A stretch of DNA of 64,000 bases from a virus: positions 27,283 through 91,282 of IMG/VR virus record IMGVR_UViG_3300042907_000878; one strand, written 5' to 3'. Numbering within the stretch: the first letter of the stretch is position 1; every line of letters starts with the position of its first letter. A model generated the notes under the pieces. That model did no database searches. It was not told the origin of the DNA and saw only the letters and a program-made list of their open reading frames with translations. A program made the position numbers and the translations under genes. Positions 1 through 10,099 of this stretch are shown here, piece by piece.

Positions 1-3000
1 TTGTCTAGCGGAGAGCTTCCATTATATTTAAAACAAACCCCAAATAGGAGCGGCATTTTAAAAGCCGAGACTAACTGGGACTTGTCTCTTAATTCAAATT
101 CTCATATTAATCATTTTTCTAATGGCGATATTGAATATGAACAACGAGACTTTTCATCAAATAAATATGACTCATATTATGGAAATAATCGTGGGCAAGA
201 AGCAATTAAATATACACTATCTCATGACTGGTCGATAACAGATATTGCCGCCGAAAAGGATGTTATGGCAGTGTCTACAAAAGGCTGGACCAGCTTTGAA
301 AAGTACACTACTGATATATCTGACAATGATATTTTTTCAACATATATTAGTCCAGTATTTTACTATCCTTTGCCACAACCAATTACACAAACTATTACCG
401 TATATACATTTACAATAGTATGGGATTCAAAAACTGGATGTCGCATCAATACTCCCGGAAATATAGTTGTTAACTATATATATAATGGTGAATATTTAAC
501 TGAAACACAATATGTTATAGATGATGACGCTGATACTATTGGGCCACTCCAAGCTACCTCATGGCCTCCAATCATTAGTTGGACAGGAGATCCGAGTGAT
601 GAACCATGCATAGAGCCACCCGTCTATACAACTTCAACAGTCACAACAACTACATATCCAGATTTGCCCAGCGATGCAATTGTACTTGAAAATAGTTATA
701 TTAGAACATCGGAGTTATCTCCTAAAATATCAAGATATATTATACCAGAAGTTTCAAACATATTTAAAGATCAAAATTTTAATTGGATGAATATAAATTC
801 ACCAAACTTTGAAGTTCCTGATTATAGTGATATTTATATTAGAGTAGTTTATGACTCCGCTGCAATAAATCCAATTCAAACAAAATATTTACAACCAGTG
901 GTTACAGTTGGAAATGAAGAAAAAATCTATAAATTTGGTGGATTTTTAAATATTGATAATTTTTATAATGGTTTATATGATAATGCTATATTAACATCAA
1001 AGCCAACACTTGACGATGACTATGATGAGCTTTGGTATATTGTTACTAAAGACGATGGGACTTATTGTTTTGTTGGATTGTCAAGTTATACAACATGGGA
1101 ATACTCTCTTGATTTTAATTTTCCATTCGACCAAACTAATTTAATAACGGCAGATCATTTAATTGTAGGCTGGAAAAAGCCGAGCTTTCGTAGTTTTGAA
1201 ATTATAAAAGTTGCAGGATTTCCAAACTGTGGCAAAGTTGATATTTATTTTCCAAAAGTGGGTGTTATTAACACATTTGCAAGTGGTACAAATGAGGTGA
1301 CATCCTCTAATCACGGGCTTTCAACAGGCGACCGTATCAAGATCACAGAAGCTCTTGGTAGTGGAAATACAATGAACGGAGTTAGATATGTATCCACTAT
1401 AGATCCAAATAAATTTGCATTGTATTATGATAGTTCTTTATCTTATGGAGCTGCTATATATAATACCACAACAGCTTCGGGCGTTAGGTGGTCTGCAATT
1501 GATGGTAATACTTGGGGTTATAATTTAACTCTGTATTCTCCAATGGGTAAAAATGGCTATTCCACAACGTCCCAATTAAGAACTTCTATCGAGCAACCAC
1601 AGGGCGAAACCCCATATGAAAGAGCTGTTGAGAGCAGCGACACAAACAAGCCCCAAGCAAATTTAACTGGTCAAAGATCTTGGAATAATTATTATCCATA
1701 CGAAAGATTTGATTCGGGCGATAATATTATATTTGGCGTCGTCAATGGTAATAAATTTGGTGCTGACATATCGCTTAAAAAATATGGCGATAATTATATT
1801 CTTATGGTTGCCGAAGAAGGCGCTAGTGAATCTTTTCAGTTAGTAAGCTCATACGCAACAAAAATAACTGAAACAGTGCCACAAAATAAAAAAGTAATAC
1901 CTTCGTTTTTTCCATATGGGCGAATCCATTTTTATACAATTAATCCATCTGCAAGATCTATAGATTATTTAACAACATATTCTCCATCAGACAACCCTTG
2001 GGCTGCTTACGAAACAATTAATCGTCAAGAAAAATTATTGAATCAATTGAGTTTATATGAAAATAAAAAATTACAGATTTCAGATATAAATTTATACAAC
2101 ACAACAACAAATAATTTTTGGAATGGGGCTAGATTTCTTCAGTGGAGTAAAAATTATATTTATAATTCAGATCTAGATTTTAATCTTCCTGATCAAAATG
2201 GTAATCAGTACGATTACGGTTTTGTAGATAGACTTAAAACTGCGGATTTTGAAATTTCTAACGACACTATATATTGTTCAGCAATATCTAATGTAAAAAA
2301 TGCAGACTTTAATAATTATTTAAGACTTAAAAATATAGATAGATATATTAAATTAATATATTTTGATATCGCCACTCCATTTGTCAAATCTACAGATCTT
2401 ATAAATTTAAATAATTCATCATATGCAACAGTGGATGTTAGCATTCAGAAGGAAGAGATGGATTTATTTGGAAATAAACTTTACGCATTTGATAATAGAG
2501 TCGTAACTGGATGGGCATCTGACTATAGACAATCTGAATATATTTATAACTATATAAGAAATGGCAATATATTAACATTGTCTGATACAATATCAAGCGA
2601 TGGAAATAGAGGGTTTGGTAATTATTTAGTTACACAAGGTACAATTTTAATAACTAATAAATATAATATTTATGATGAAAATGAAAATGTTACAACAAAT
2701 CCACTGCAATCGCTAGAAGTTTATAGATATGATAGAATTGCTAATAGATATTATTATGTTAGCTCTTTAAGTCCAACAATTAATTTAAATAATTCTATAT
2801 ATTCTGATATAAATAGTGACACTTATGAGTTAACAACAAATCTCGCCTACGATGGAACTTCGGATAACTCTGCCACATATATTATTAATTTAGATGGCAA
2901 GTACGATCTTAAGAATGACTGTTTAGTGATGAGAGACTGGAACGAGTGCGTTGGTTTTCAGTTTGATTATTCTTCAAACACTTTTAAAAATAAATTTCAT

Positions 3001-4044
3001 AATTTTTCAACAAAGTCTTCTCAAAATTCAATCATTAGATTGGCAGAAGGAAAACAAAGTTCATTATTTGACACTTCCATAGAATATGACACTGGCGATT
3101 ATCACCAGTCTCTTCAGATTTTTGACGCTGTTCAAATTGATGAAAACTCATTAAATAATTATGTTATAATAATGGATACTCATTATCCAAACTATGTGCC
3201 TTTATTTATGAAGACAATTGAAGGCTATTCATCAGGCAACCCAATTTTATATACAGCTGGTCATGCGCCATATGCAACGGGCGCGCCTTTGTATATGCAG
3301 CCCCCCATGCCTTTAGCTACTGGAATGTCTCTTTTTGCAAAACAGATTGATATTGCAGATACGGGCTTGTCATTGTTTCATAAATCAACAAGTATATTGG
3401 AAACTGGTGTTGATTTATTTATTAGAAATGGATTCGCTACTGGTGGGTTCCCATTAGTGTTCAGTTCTGTTGAAAAGATGAATTTTCCATTATATATTTC
3501 TAACATAGTTCCAACTGTACTAATTGACAATGATATAAATTTATTTATCTATTCTGCATATAATGTAGCTCAATCACCAACTCCTTCATCCTATAATGAT
3601 TATCCTGATTTGATAAATAATCCAGTAGTTCCAAATAACTACTTTGTTATGCCATTATTTATCTCAACTATACAGTATGACGATAATGCAAATGGTTTAA
3701 ATTTATATTTAGATGCTCCCGGATTTTCTTCGACTGGATCAATTAGTTTATACCAAAACGCAGGTAGCGCAAATGGTTTATCTGGACAAACATTTAAGAG
3801 TCCTTCTTTATATACTTATGGATCAGGATATAAAGGCAACGAATTAAATGCAGGAGCAAATTTATTTATTAAATGTCCAATAACAACACAAGTTCCTCTA
3901 TTTGTGTATAATACTACATCAACAGGAAACATTCCACTGTATGTAAGTGGGGCAAACGTAGTAACAACTGGTGTAAGTTTATACTGTTCTGGTGTTCATT
4001 ATCCAAACAGCACGGTAACACTTATGATTGATGGGGACTTATAA
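1..4044 (+). CDS. Repeat-rich tail fibre/adhesin-type virion protein, 5' end outside window
   Basis: Open from the first base of the window to a TAA at 4042-4044 (1347 codons visible). The first residues, SGELPLYLK, look like one unit of the repeat that fills the C-terminus, so the true start is very likely upstream. The C-terminal part (nt about 3190-4040) repeats short units of the form TG-x-x-LF/LY-(x) roughly every 15-25 residues (ATGAPLYM, ATGMSLFA, DTGLSLFH, ETGVDLFI, TTGVSLYC), a pattern expected of an extended beta-strand fibre. The middle is rich in Asn, Tyr, Ser and Thr, with no enzymatic motif recognised. It is the first gene of a plus-strand block of large virion-type proteins, and its stop overlaps the next ATG by one base. 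Role as host-binding fibre is inferred from composition and context. Confidence 0.6.
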   Translation: MSSGELPLYLKQTPNRSGILKAETNWDLSLNSNSHINHFSNGDIEYEQRDFSSNKYDSYYGNNRGQEAIKYTLSHDWSITDIAAEKDVMAVSTKGWTSFEKYTTDISDNDIFSTYISPVFYYPLPQPITQTITVYTFTIVWDSKTGCRINTPGNIVVNYIYNGEYLTETQYVIDDDADTIGPLQATSWPPIISWTGDPSDEPCIEPPVYTTSTVTTTTYPDLPSDAIVLENSYIRTSELSPKISRYIIPEVSNIFKDQNFNWMNINSPNFEVPDYSDIYIRVVYDSAAINPIQTKYLQPVVTVGNEEKIYKFGGFLNIDNFYNGLYDNAILTSKPTLDDDYDELWYIVTKDDGTYCFVGLSSYTTWEYSLDFNFPFDQTNLITADHLIVGWKKPSFRSFEIIKVAGFPNCGKVDIYFPKVGVINTFASGTNEVTSSNHGLSTGDRIKITEALGSGNTMNGVRYVSTIDPNKFALYYDSSLSYGAAIYNTTTASGVRWSAIDGNTWGYNLTLYSPMGKNGYSTTSQLRTSIEQPQGETPYERAVESSDTNKPQANLTGQRSWNNYYPYERFDSGDNIIFGVVNGNKFGADISLKKYGDNYILMVAEEGASESFQLVSSYATKITETVPQNKKVIPSFFPYGRIHFYTINPSARSIDYLTTYSPSDNPWAAYETINRQEKLLNQLSLYENKKLQISDINLYNTTTNNFWNGARFLQWSKNYIYNSDLDFNLPDQNGNQYDYGFVDRLKTADFEISNDTIYCSAISNVKNADFNNYLRLKNIDRYIKLIYFDIATPFVKSTDLINLNNSSYATVDVSIQKEEMDLFGNKLYAFDNRVVTGWASDYRQSEYIYNYIRNGNILTLSDTISSDGNRGFGNYLVTQGTILITNKYNIYDENENVTTNPLQSLEVYRYDRIANRYYYVSSLSPTINLNNSIYSDINSDTYELTTNLAYDGTSDNSATYIINLDGKYDLKNDCLVMRDWNECVGFQFDYSSNTFKNKFHNFSTKSSQNSIIRLAEGKQSSLFDTSIEYDTGDYHQSLQIFDAVQIDENSLNNYVIIMDTHYPNYVPLFMKTIEGYSSGNPILYTAGHAPYATGAPLYMQPPMPLATGMSLFAKQIDIADTGLSLFHKSTSILETGVDLFIRNGFATGGFPLVFSSVEKMNFPLYISNIVPTVLIDNDINLFIYSAYNVAQSPTPSSYNDYPDLINNPVVPNNYFVMPLFISTIQYDDNANGLNLYLDAPGFSSTGSISLYQNAGSANGLSGQTFKSPSLYTYGSGYKGNELNAGANLFIKCPITTQVPLFVYNTTSTGNIPLYVSGANVVTTGVSLYCSGVHYPNSTVTLMIDGDL
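3190..4040 (+). repeat. Degenerate protein repeat region (TG-x-x-LF/LY units)
   Basis: The translated C-terminus of the first gene contains more than ten degenerate units sharing a Gly, a two-residue spacer and a Leu-Phe/Leu-Tyr pair. Repetition is clear at protein level but not exact at DNA level, which suggests an old, selected repeat and not a recent expansion. Confidence 0.6.
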
Positions 4045-5606
4045 TGGCAACAGTAACTTTGACTTGGACTGGCACTTCTATTTCTTTTGACTATGGGTTT
4101 TCAACATCTGTGCAAAAAGAATTTGGAAGAGCGGACGATGGCTCTATTTTAAATGAGAAACACACAATTAGTATCAGAGGGCAGATTGTTTCTAGTGGAG
4201 CAGAAGCAGATGCTAGATATTCTAATCTAGTTACTCAGATGTTTTCGCGAGCTAAAAAACTTGCGACTGGAGCTGGTAGAGTTGTAACTCTGCAAGCTGG
4301 ACTATTAGTAATTACTGGGGATTCTGGAGAGATCGTAAGATATGATTCTGCATCGTTATTGAGTGTCAATGTTAGCGAAGCTCCAGAAGATACTGCTGGA
4401 TTGCACTATCAAGAAGTGTCAATGACTTTTGAATCATACAATACTCCTTCAGATCCCGTAAGTGCATATAAACTAAGATCAGTTAGTGAAAATATAGAAT
4501 ATAAAAAAGAAGAAAATCAATTTTCTTATAAAGGTAACGAAATTGACACAGAAGATGAACCATATCACGCATTTACAGTAACTCATACTATATCCGCACA
4601 AGGATTTTTTAACAACGGATCTTCAAAAAAAGAGGCATTTGAAGAGGCTTATACATATGTCACTTCTCGCAAAAAAAATAGTCTTGGAACTATAAATACA
4701 GATGCATTTGCTAAGAATTATCTTGGCAGTTCAAAACTTGAAATGAAAGAGTATAAGATTGCAGGACAAGCTTCTGACGTTGTAACCTCTGCTGATATTT
4801 CAAATTATAGTGAATATAATAAAGTACGTACATCGTCTACCGATGTTACATCTGGATCATACTCTTTAACTACTACATTTTTATTAGCCAGAGAATCTGC
4901 AAATATAGATATCACAGGAAATTATACCAGAGACGAGTCGGGCGATGCTTCAATTACTGTAGAAGGGACTATTCAGGGTTTATCTACAAAGAGTGCAGAC
5001 GCTGCTCAGCATGATAAAATAATTGAAGCTAAAAAAGCTTATGATGCAATTGCAGGAAATTTAAGAAGTGGATCTAAAATATATAAGTACGCAAATACTA
5101 AAATATACGATAAATTCCAAATAGATAAAGCTGGAGTTACTTTAAGAGATGTGCCATTAAATTATTCTTTTGGCGAGAATAAGAGCAATGGAACAATTAC
5201 ATTTAACGTAACTTATAAAGTTTGTCCGGGTGAATTAAAGTCTCTATTGGACAGTATAACGGGCGCTCTTGTTGCTCAAGCGACTATTGTAGATAACAAC
5301 AGAAGTGGAGGGGGAAATGACTATAATCAAATTGTAATCATTCCAATTATCGGAAGAGCTGATGGTCCAGTTATTCAAGATATGAATACAACAAAGGAAA
5401 GATCAAGAAATGTCACAGTCGATGTTACATTAGAACCCCAATATAGAACTTCAACCAATAGCTTAGTAAGAACTCAAACCTTAGCAAAAGTAAATAGTTA
5501 TAAACCAACATCATATTCGGAACTTTATATTCAAAACTTTAATGAATCTTGGGATTGGATAGCAGGAAAATACAATGTGTCAATAGATTGGATTTATACA
5601 ACATGA
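4044..5606 (+). CDS. Tail-associated virion protein, 520 aa, unrecognised family
   Basis: ATG at 4044 overlaps the preceding TAA by one base. The protein is Thr/Ser-rich and predicted beta-rich by eye. Two segments look alike: TISIRGQIVSSGAEADARY near residue 42, followed by an Ala/Lys-rich helix, and SITVEGTIQGLSTKSADAAQ near residue 304, also followed by a helix. An internal duplication is therefore plausible, each half being a beta hairpin plus helix. No catalytic motif was seen. Its place between a fibre-like gene and hub-like genes suggests a tail tube, tail-completion or baseplate component; this is inference. The stop overlaps the next start (ATGA). Confidence 0.55.
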   Translation: MATVTLTWTGTSISFDYGFSTSVQKEFGRADDGSILNEKHTISIRGQIVSSGAEADARYSNLVTQMFSRAKKLATGAGRVVTLQAGLLVITGDSGEIVRYDSASLLSVNVSEAPEDTAGLHYQEVSMTFESYNTPSDPVSAYKLRSVSENIEYKKEENQFSYKGNEIDTEDEPYHAFTVTHTISAQGFFNNGSSKKEAFEEAYTYVTSRKKNSLGTINTDAFAKNYLGSSKLEMKEYKIAGQASDVVTSADISNYSEYNKVRTSSTDVTSGSYSLTTTFLLARESANIDITGNYTRDESGDASITVEGTIQGLSTKSADAAQHDKIIEAKKAYDAIAGNLRSGSKIYKYANTKIYDKFQIDKAGVTLRDVPLNYSFGENKSNGTITFNVTYKVCPGELKSLLDSITGALVAQATIVDNNRSGGGNDYNQIVIIPIIGRADGPVIQDMNTTKERSRNVTVDVTLEPQYRTSTNSLVRTQTLAKVNSYKPTSYSELYIQNFNESWDWIAGKYNVSIDWIYTT

Positions 5607-8353
5607 AAATAACTAAACCTGTAGAATTTTTGGGCGCTTATGTAGTTAGTGCAGATCTTAGTATGGGTTGGGGTGGCGAATCAGGATATTGTAATTTAGA
5701 ACTAGTAGAAGAACCCAAAGATGGTAAACTTTTTAAACCACCGTCACTAGGAACTGGATGTATATTTAATTTTGATAAATTAAGCTTTGGTGGAATTTTA
5801 AAAAGGTGGACGTATAGTGAAGATACCGGAAATGGAAGAAGATATTCGGTAGTGCTGGAGTCTCCGGCTTCAATTTTAGCAGGAACGCAAATCGTATTAA
5901 ATCGTTTTCAAGGAACCATATACACAGACGATAGTAATATTGACGCATTGCAAAATAAAGATGTAATGACATACGGAGGAAAATATCCTACAAATATTAT
6001 TAATATCTTTGCATCTAAAGAAAATTATGAATATGGCGGTATTTTTGGCGCTGCCAATTTAAATGAACTTGGGTATCCAGCAGCTAATATTATTGGGGAT
6101 ATTAATAAAGCAATCTCAGATGGTGTATTTGGTGGCAAGATATTTTTTGCAGATACTGAATATGAGTTAGATTTATCAGAGTTATCAGAAGTTATATCAT
6201 CTATTGCGGATTATAGAATTGGTGGTGACTTTGTAGATTTATCTACGCTGATTAGTGATATATGTGATACAGCGGTCTATGACTATACATTAACACTAAC
6301 AGGAACTACGAACACTTTGGGCGTAATCACCAAGGACGCTAAAATAAAAATAAAAGTGCTGTCAAGAAGAAGCGCCCCAAATCCAAATGTGATAAGCGAA
6401 ACGATCCAAAATTTAAAAAATAAGCCGGATAAACAAAAAAATCTGATTAGTTACAATACTGGAAAAGAGTTTGCAGATAACATAACTCAAAAGGTTTTAA
6501 TTGGTAGTCAAGCTAGTAGATATTGGCTTGCTGGTAGACCTTATATGCTTCCTATCTGGGGCCAATTGGGGCAAGGTCAATCTGCCGTTTATTTCTACGG
6601 CAATAGCGTTTACGAATACGGAAATATGTTTGCCCCCATTAGAGTAACTATCGACGGGGCAAATCAATACGGCGAAGGAAGCTTTAGCTATGTTGATACA
6701 AATCTATTAGAGTTAAGATGTGCAATGTCTGAAACAAAAGATACTTGGACAGCATATCATATTTTAATGGCTTTGAAAGAAGGCAGAGAAGGCTTAACAT
6801 TTGGTAATTTTTCTATAACAAAAGATGATTTTAAAAACTTGCTTCAGGGCAAGCTAGCCCCCGCTGATGTTATGGATACCGGACTTGACAATGCAGAAAT
6901 GGCCGCAGCTTACTTGTATGGTCCTGCGGTAGCAGCAAAAACTGCCGCCCAAAGACTTATGGATACAAGATATAATTCATTAAAAGCAGCCGCGAACACT
7001 TTTTATGGTAGGTCTTTCTTAGTTGCTATTCCTGCTGAAGTTGGTGGAGCAAGCAATAATTTTAGATGGATTGAACTAGATAAAAAAATTGAAAACTCTT
7101 GGGATATAGCTGGAAATTCTTGGGCTGGCGACAATGCTTCGGCTTATTTTCCAGATACTAAATTTTATGATGACAATGGAAAACTAGGAGCTGTTGCCGT
7201 TTTTCCAAACTATACTAATATAGATTTTTCAGATTTTAAGAGCGACTATGGCAGATCTGTACTTGGTACAAATAATGGTGTAGTTGTTAATGTTACTGTT
7301 GATACATCTTGGGGGATAAGGTGGATTGACACTGCGACTTCGGATGTAGATAGTTCAGGCAATGCTAAAACTGATTCTGCGGGTAAGCGAATAAGCACTT
7401 CTCGTACAGTTGGATATGTTAAAGTTGATATACCATCCTGTGATATTTACGATGAATATACAACACAGGTTAATGGCTTTAATATGTTGTGCAAATTAAT
7501 TATGGGTACAGATCTACTTCCGGGATATCATAATATGTTCGGCTTTGAAAATTTTGATTTCCCCCTTCCCCCGTCTAGGGTTGCTCCAGAATATATTGGC
7601 GTCCCACAACAAAGCAACCGATATGTTTGGGGTCCGTGGTTTTCATTCAATAGTGATTCTGGACAGAAAGGTAAACTATCTATAGATCAAGACACTAGTC
7701 TAAATCCTGAAACTTTTGGGACTATTGCAAAAATGAATGAATATGCCAATAGTACTGTTAATATAGATATGAATATGCTTCTTGAAGCTGAAACTGGATC
7801 GGTCGAACTTGCTGAATCCCCGGCCTTTAGCTTAGCTGATAGATTCTTTGGCAGCGGACCTTATGTTACAAACATGTCAATTAGAATTGATGCAACTGCT
7901 GGATATAGAACTACTTATTCATTTGCTAATTGGACTAAATCTTTTGGTAAACTATCAAGATATAATATAGATTCATTTAAAAAATCTAGGCAAAACGCTT
8001 TTAAATTTCAGAAGAATATCAGAGACTTATTTCGCTATCCACCGGGAAGACCTATAAATACTAAATTATTAAAATTATTTGAGCCTAAGTTGCCCCGTAT
8101 GCCAATGCAATCTACAAATATGATAGTAGGAAATTTTTCAAATGCAATAGGATATGCTATTAATAATCCTAATAACTTATCGCCGGGAATTAATATGCAA
8201 GCGGCCCCAACAAATGCTGCTACAAGAGGAATGGGGCTTAATTACATGGAAAGCTTTGGCGCGGGATATGAACAAATATTTACACCAATTTTTGCCTACG
8301 ATCAAAGAGATCCTGCAAGGGTAAAGAGAAACTTTAATTTAGGAAATTATTAA
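5603..8353 (+). CDS. Putative baseplate hub-like virion protein, 916 aa
   Basis: The start is placed at ATG 5603 because it overlaps the upstream stop as ATGA, as elsewhere in this genome; an in-frame ATG at 5549 would force a 58-base overlap. The N-terminus (FLGAYVVSADLSMGWGG..., then FGGILKRWTYSED and GRRYSVVLESP near residues 55-85) resembles the opening beta domain of phage hub proteins, in which a coordinate-system or function argument is followed by a 'G-R-R-Y-x-V-x-L-E-S' strand. The rest is long, Tyr/Asn/Gly-rich and lacks recognised enzymatic motifs; no lysozyme-like catalytic pattern was found. Hub assignment is tentative. The following gene starts on the last base of its stop codon. 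Confidence 0.5.
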   Translation: MKITKPVEFLGAYVVSADLSMGWGGESGYCNLELVEEPKDGKLFKPPSLGTGCIFNFDKLSFGGILKRWTYSEDTGNGRRYSVVLESPASILAGTQIVLNRFQGTIYTDDSNIDALQNKDVMTYGGKYPTNIINIFASKENYEYGGIFGAANLNELGYPAANIIGDINKAISDGVFGGKIFFADTEYELDLSELSEVISSIADYRIGGDFVDLSTLISDICDTAVYDYTLTLTGTTNTLGVITKDAKIKIKVLSRRSAPNPNVISETIQNLKNKPDKQKNLISYNTGKEFADNITQKVLIGSQASRYWLAGRPYMLPIWGQLGQGQSAVYFYGNSVYEYGNMFAPIRVTIDGANQYGEGSFSYVDTNLLELRCAMSETKDTWTAYHILMALKEGREGLTFGNFSITKDDFKNLLQGKLAPADVMDTGLDNAEMAAAYLYGPAVAAKTAAQRLMDTRYNSLKAAANTFYGRSFLVAIPAEVGGASNNFRWIELDKKIENSWDIAGNSWAGDNASAYFPDTKFYDDNGKLGAVAVFPNYTNIDFSDFKSDYGRSVLGTNNGVVVNVTVDTSWGIRWIDTATSDVDSSGNAKTDSAGKRISTSRTVGYVKVDIPSCDIYDEYTTQVNGFNMLCKLIMGTDLLPGYHNMFGFENFDFPLPPSRVAPEYIGVPQQSNRYVWGPWFSFNSDSGQKGKLSIDQDTSLNPETFGTIAKMNEYANSTVNIDMNMLLEAETGSVELAESPAFSLADRFFGSGPYVTNMSIRIDATAGYRTTYSFANWTKSFGKLSRYNIDSFKKSRQNAFKFQKNIRDLFRYPPGRPINTKLLKLFEPKLPRMPMQSTNMIVGNFSNAIGYAINNPNNLSPGINMQAAPTNAATRGMGLNYMESFGAGYEQIFTPIFAYDQRDPARVKRNFNLGNY

Positions 8354-10098
8354 TGAGCGTTGTAGTATCAAAATTAACATTTTGCGGTGGATATATAGGC
8401 TCATTTACAGCTAGCACATCTCCAGATGGTGGACAATTGATAGTTAGAGTATTTGACTCTAAGGCCGATGGAATTACTACAAGTCCACCAGCCACTGGCA
8501 GCTTAAAGATGTTTAACTATGGCAACTTTGGATTTAGTTTTTTAGGAGCGGTTCAAACTGTAGTAACGAATCCTGAGACAGCAACCGAACCAAAATCATA
8601 TACTTTAAACTTAACTTGTAATCAAAATATAAGTAATTTATCGGATACTATTGTTGGATTATATCCATATAATATTAATGTAGCATATATAGCTAAACTC
8701 CCTCAAGATGTTGTTGCTGTAGAAGCTTATGGCTATAGTGAAAATTCGCCAAACTCAAACTATGGTAGTTTTTTTGACTGGAATATATCTACAGGATCAG
8801 ATGATTTTTCATTAAATGCTGTTTTGTACAAGTCATATATTAAACATCCTTACAATGCTCCAAATGGAAGTCCTCTATATAAAATTGATGGATCAATCAC
8901 ACCTAGCGCTGCTACGCAAAATATTGTTATATATTCCTCTTCTGAAAATCCACCAGCAGTGACAGATCCTAATGCCGACACTTCTCCTCCTATTACTATT
9001 ATTACGCCACCAGCACAAGGTACGCCACCAGCACAAGGGTCTACGGGTGCTGTTGGCAGTTCAACTACAACACAGACAAATGACTACGGCGCTGGATCTG
9101 TTATAATTAAATATCCAAATAACGGCACAGTTCCAGTTGGAACAACAGTGACTACATCGTCATCGGATGGACTCACTTCCACTAAGACAATCTATGCCGA
9201 TTCTTCTGAAGTAACTGAAACTACATTAACGACATTTTCTCCTACTAGAAATGTTGCTTCACAAAATATTGCACAAAAACAACAAGCGTTTAATCAACCC
9301 GCATCCTTTCAGGGGTCAATCGATCCAACAAAATTATTTCCCAGCACTGAAATTTACCCTTCTAGTACATATTCAGGAAAAGATTCTGGTGTTTTTTTTG
9401 GAAAAAGCGCTAGCCCAACCTCCTTTGATTTAGATCCATACTTTTATTTTTCTAAAAATGACTATGGTTTAGTCGCGAAAGATGGAAAAAGTAATTCTAA
9501 AAATATTAATACAAAAAAGGAACCAGTCAAAGACCATGTTAGAACAATGGGCCTTAAGGGACCAATGTATTATTCTGGATGGGGCTATGATACCAGAGGA
9601 CTGCCTGTTCCGAATGCAGCAAATCAAATTATTCAAACTGGAGTTGGAACTAATAAACAACCATTGTATGGAACCGATGTAAATGGATCTTATAAATTTC
9701 ATGAAAAAACCCCCATAGAAAGAAAACTTTGGAAAACTGGTCCAGTGGATTTAAGATGGCATGATAAAAGAAAAACTTGGGTGGGTGGACATGAAATGCT
9801 TGAGGGGTATTTAATGTCTGACTTAGCAGCGCCAAAAAAACAGGGAGTAACAACTGCAAAAATGGCAGTATTAAGGATAGCCTCTCCATCGGGTCTTACG
9901 GGGCAAAATTTATTAGCAAGTCCTGCTGTAGACTTAAAAGATGAGACAGGAAAAGTGACTGGAGTTCGCCCTGCTGTTTACACTAATGAATTTATAAGTG
10001 TATCAAATCGTGACCCTTCACTATCTGCGTCTTCGGGCGCATATTGCATGGTTGCAGACATTAATTATGAATGGAGGCCGATTTATATCGGATGTTAA
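8353..10098 (+). CDS. Baseplate/tail-associated virion protein, 581 aa
   Basis: ATG 8353 overlaps the upstream TAA by one base. The N-terminal about 180 residues (FCGGYIGSFTASTSPDGG...) look like another beta-rich tail domain related in style to the preceding protein. A low-complexity Pro/Thr/Gly linker follows (residues about 195-240, with a perfect PPAQGT duplication). The C-terminus contains GPVDLRWHDKRKTWVGG, a segment of a type often seen at the end of phage baseplate proteins, and a Cys-terminated tail. Structural role from context and style only; no enzyme domain recognised. Confidence 0.55.
   Translation: MSVVVSKLTFCGGYIGSFTASTSPDGGQLIVRVFDSKADGITTSPPATGSLKMFNYGNFGFSFLGAVQTVVTNPETATEPKSYTLNLTCNQNISNLSDTIVGLYPYNINVAYIAKLPQDVVAVEAYGYSENSPNSNYGSFFDWNISTGSDDFSLNAVLYKSYIKHPYNAPNGSPLYKIDGSITPSAATQNIVIYSSSENPPAVTDPNADTSPPITIITPPAQGTPPAQGSTGAVGSSTTTQTNDYGAGSVIIKYPNNGTVPVGTTVTTSSSDGLTSTKTIYADSSEVTETTLTTFSPTRNVASQNIAQKQQAFNQPASFQGSIDPTKLFPSTEIYPSSTYSGKDSGVFFGKSASPTSFDLDPYFYFSKNDYGLVAKDGKSNSKNINTKKEPVKDHVRTMGLKGPMYYSGWGYDTRGLPVPNAANQIIQTGVGTNKQPLYGTDVNGSYKFHEKTPIERKLWKTGPVDLRWHDKRKTWVGGHEMLEGYLMSDLAAPKKQGVTTAKMAVLRIASPSGLTGQNLLASPAVDLKDETGKVTGVRPAVYTNEFISVSNRDPSLSASSGAYCMVADINYEWRPIYIGC
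9004..9038. repeat. Short tandem repeat, 18-bp period, two copies
   Basis: The 17-base string ACGCCACCAGCACAAGG occurs at 9004-9020 and again at 9022-9038. It encodes TPPAQG twice inside the flexible linker of the 581-aa tail protein. The period is a multiple of three, so copy-number changes would only alter linker length. Confidence 0.85.
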
Positions 10099-10099
10099 T

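Noticed and set aside
9469-9889. Antisense and alternative-frame open reading frames inside the tail genes
   Set aside because: They have no ribosome-binding sites, lie wholly within well-supported genes, and their products look like shadow translations.
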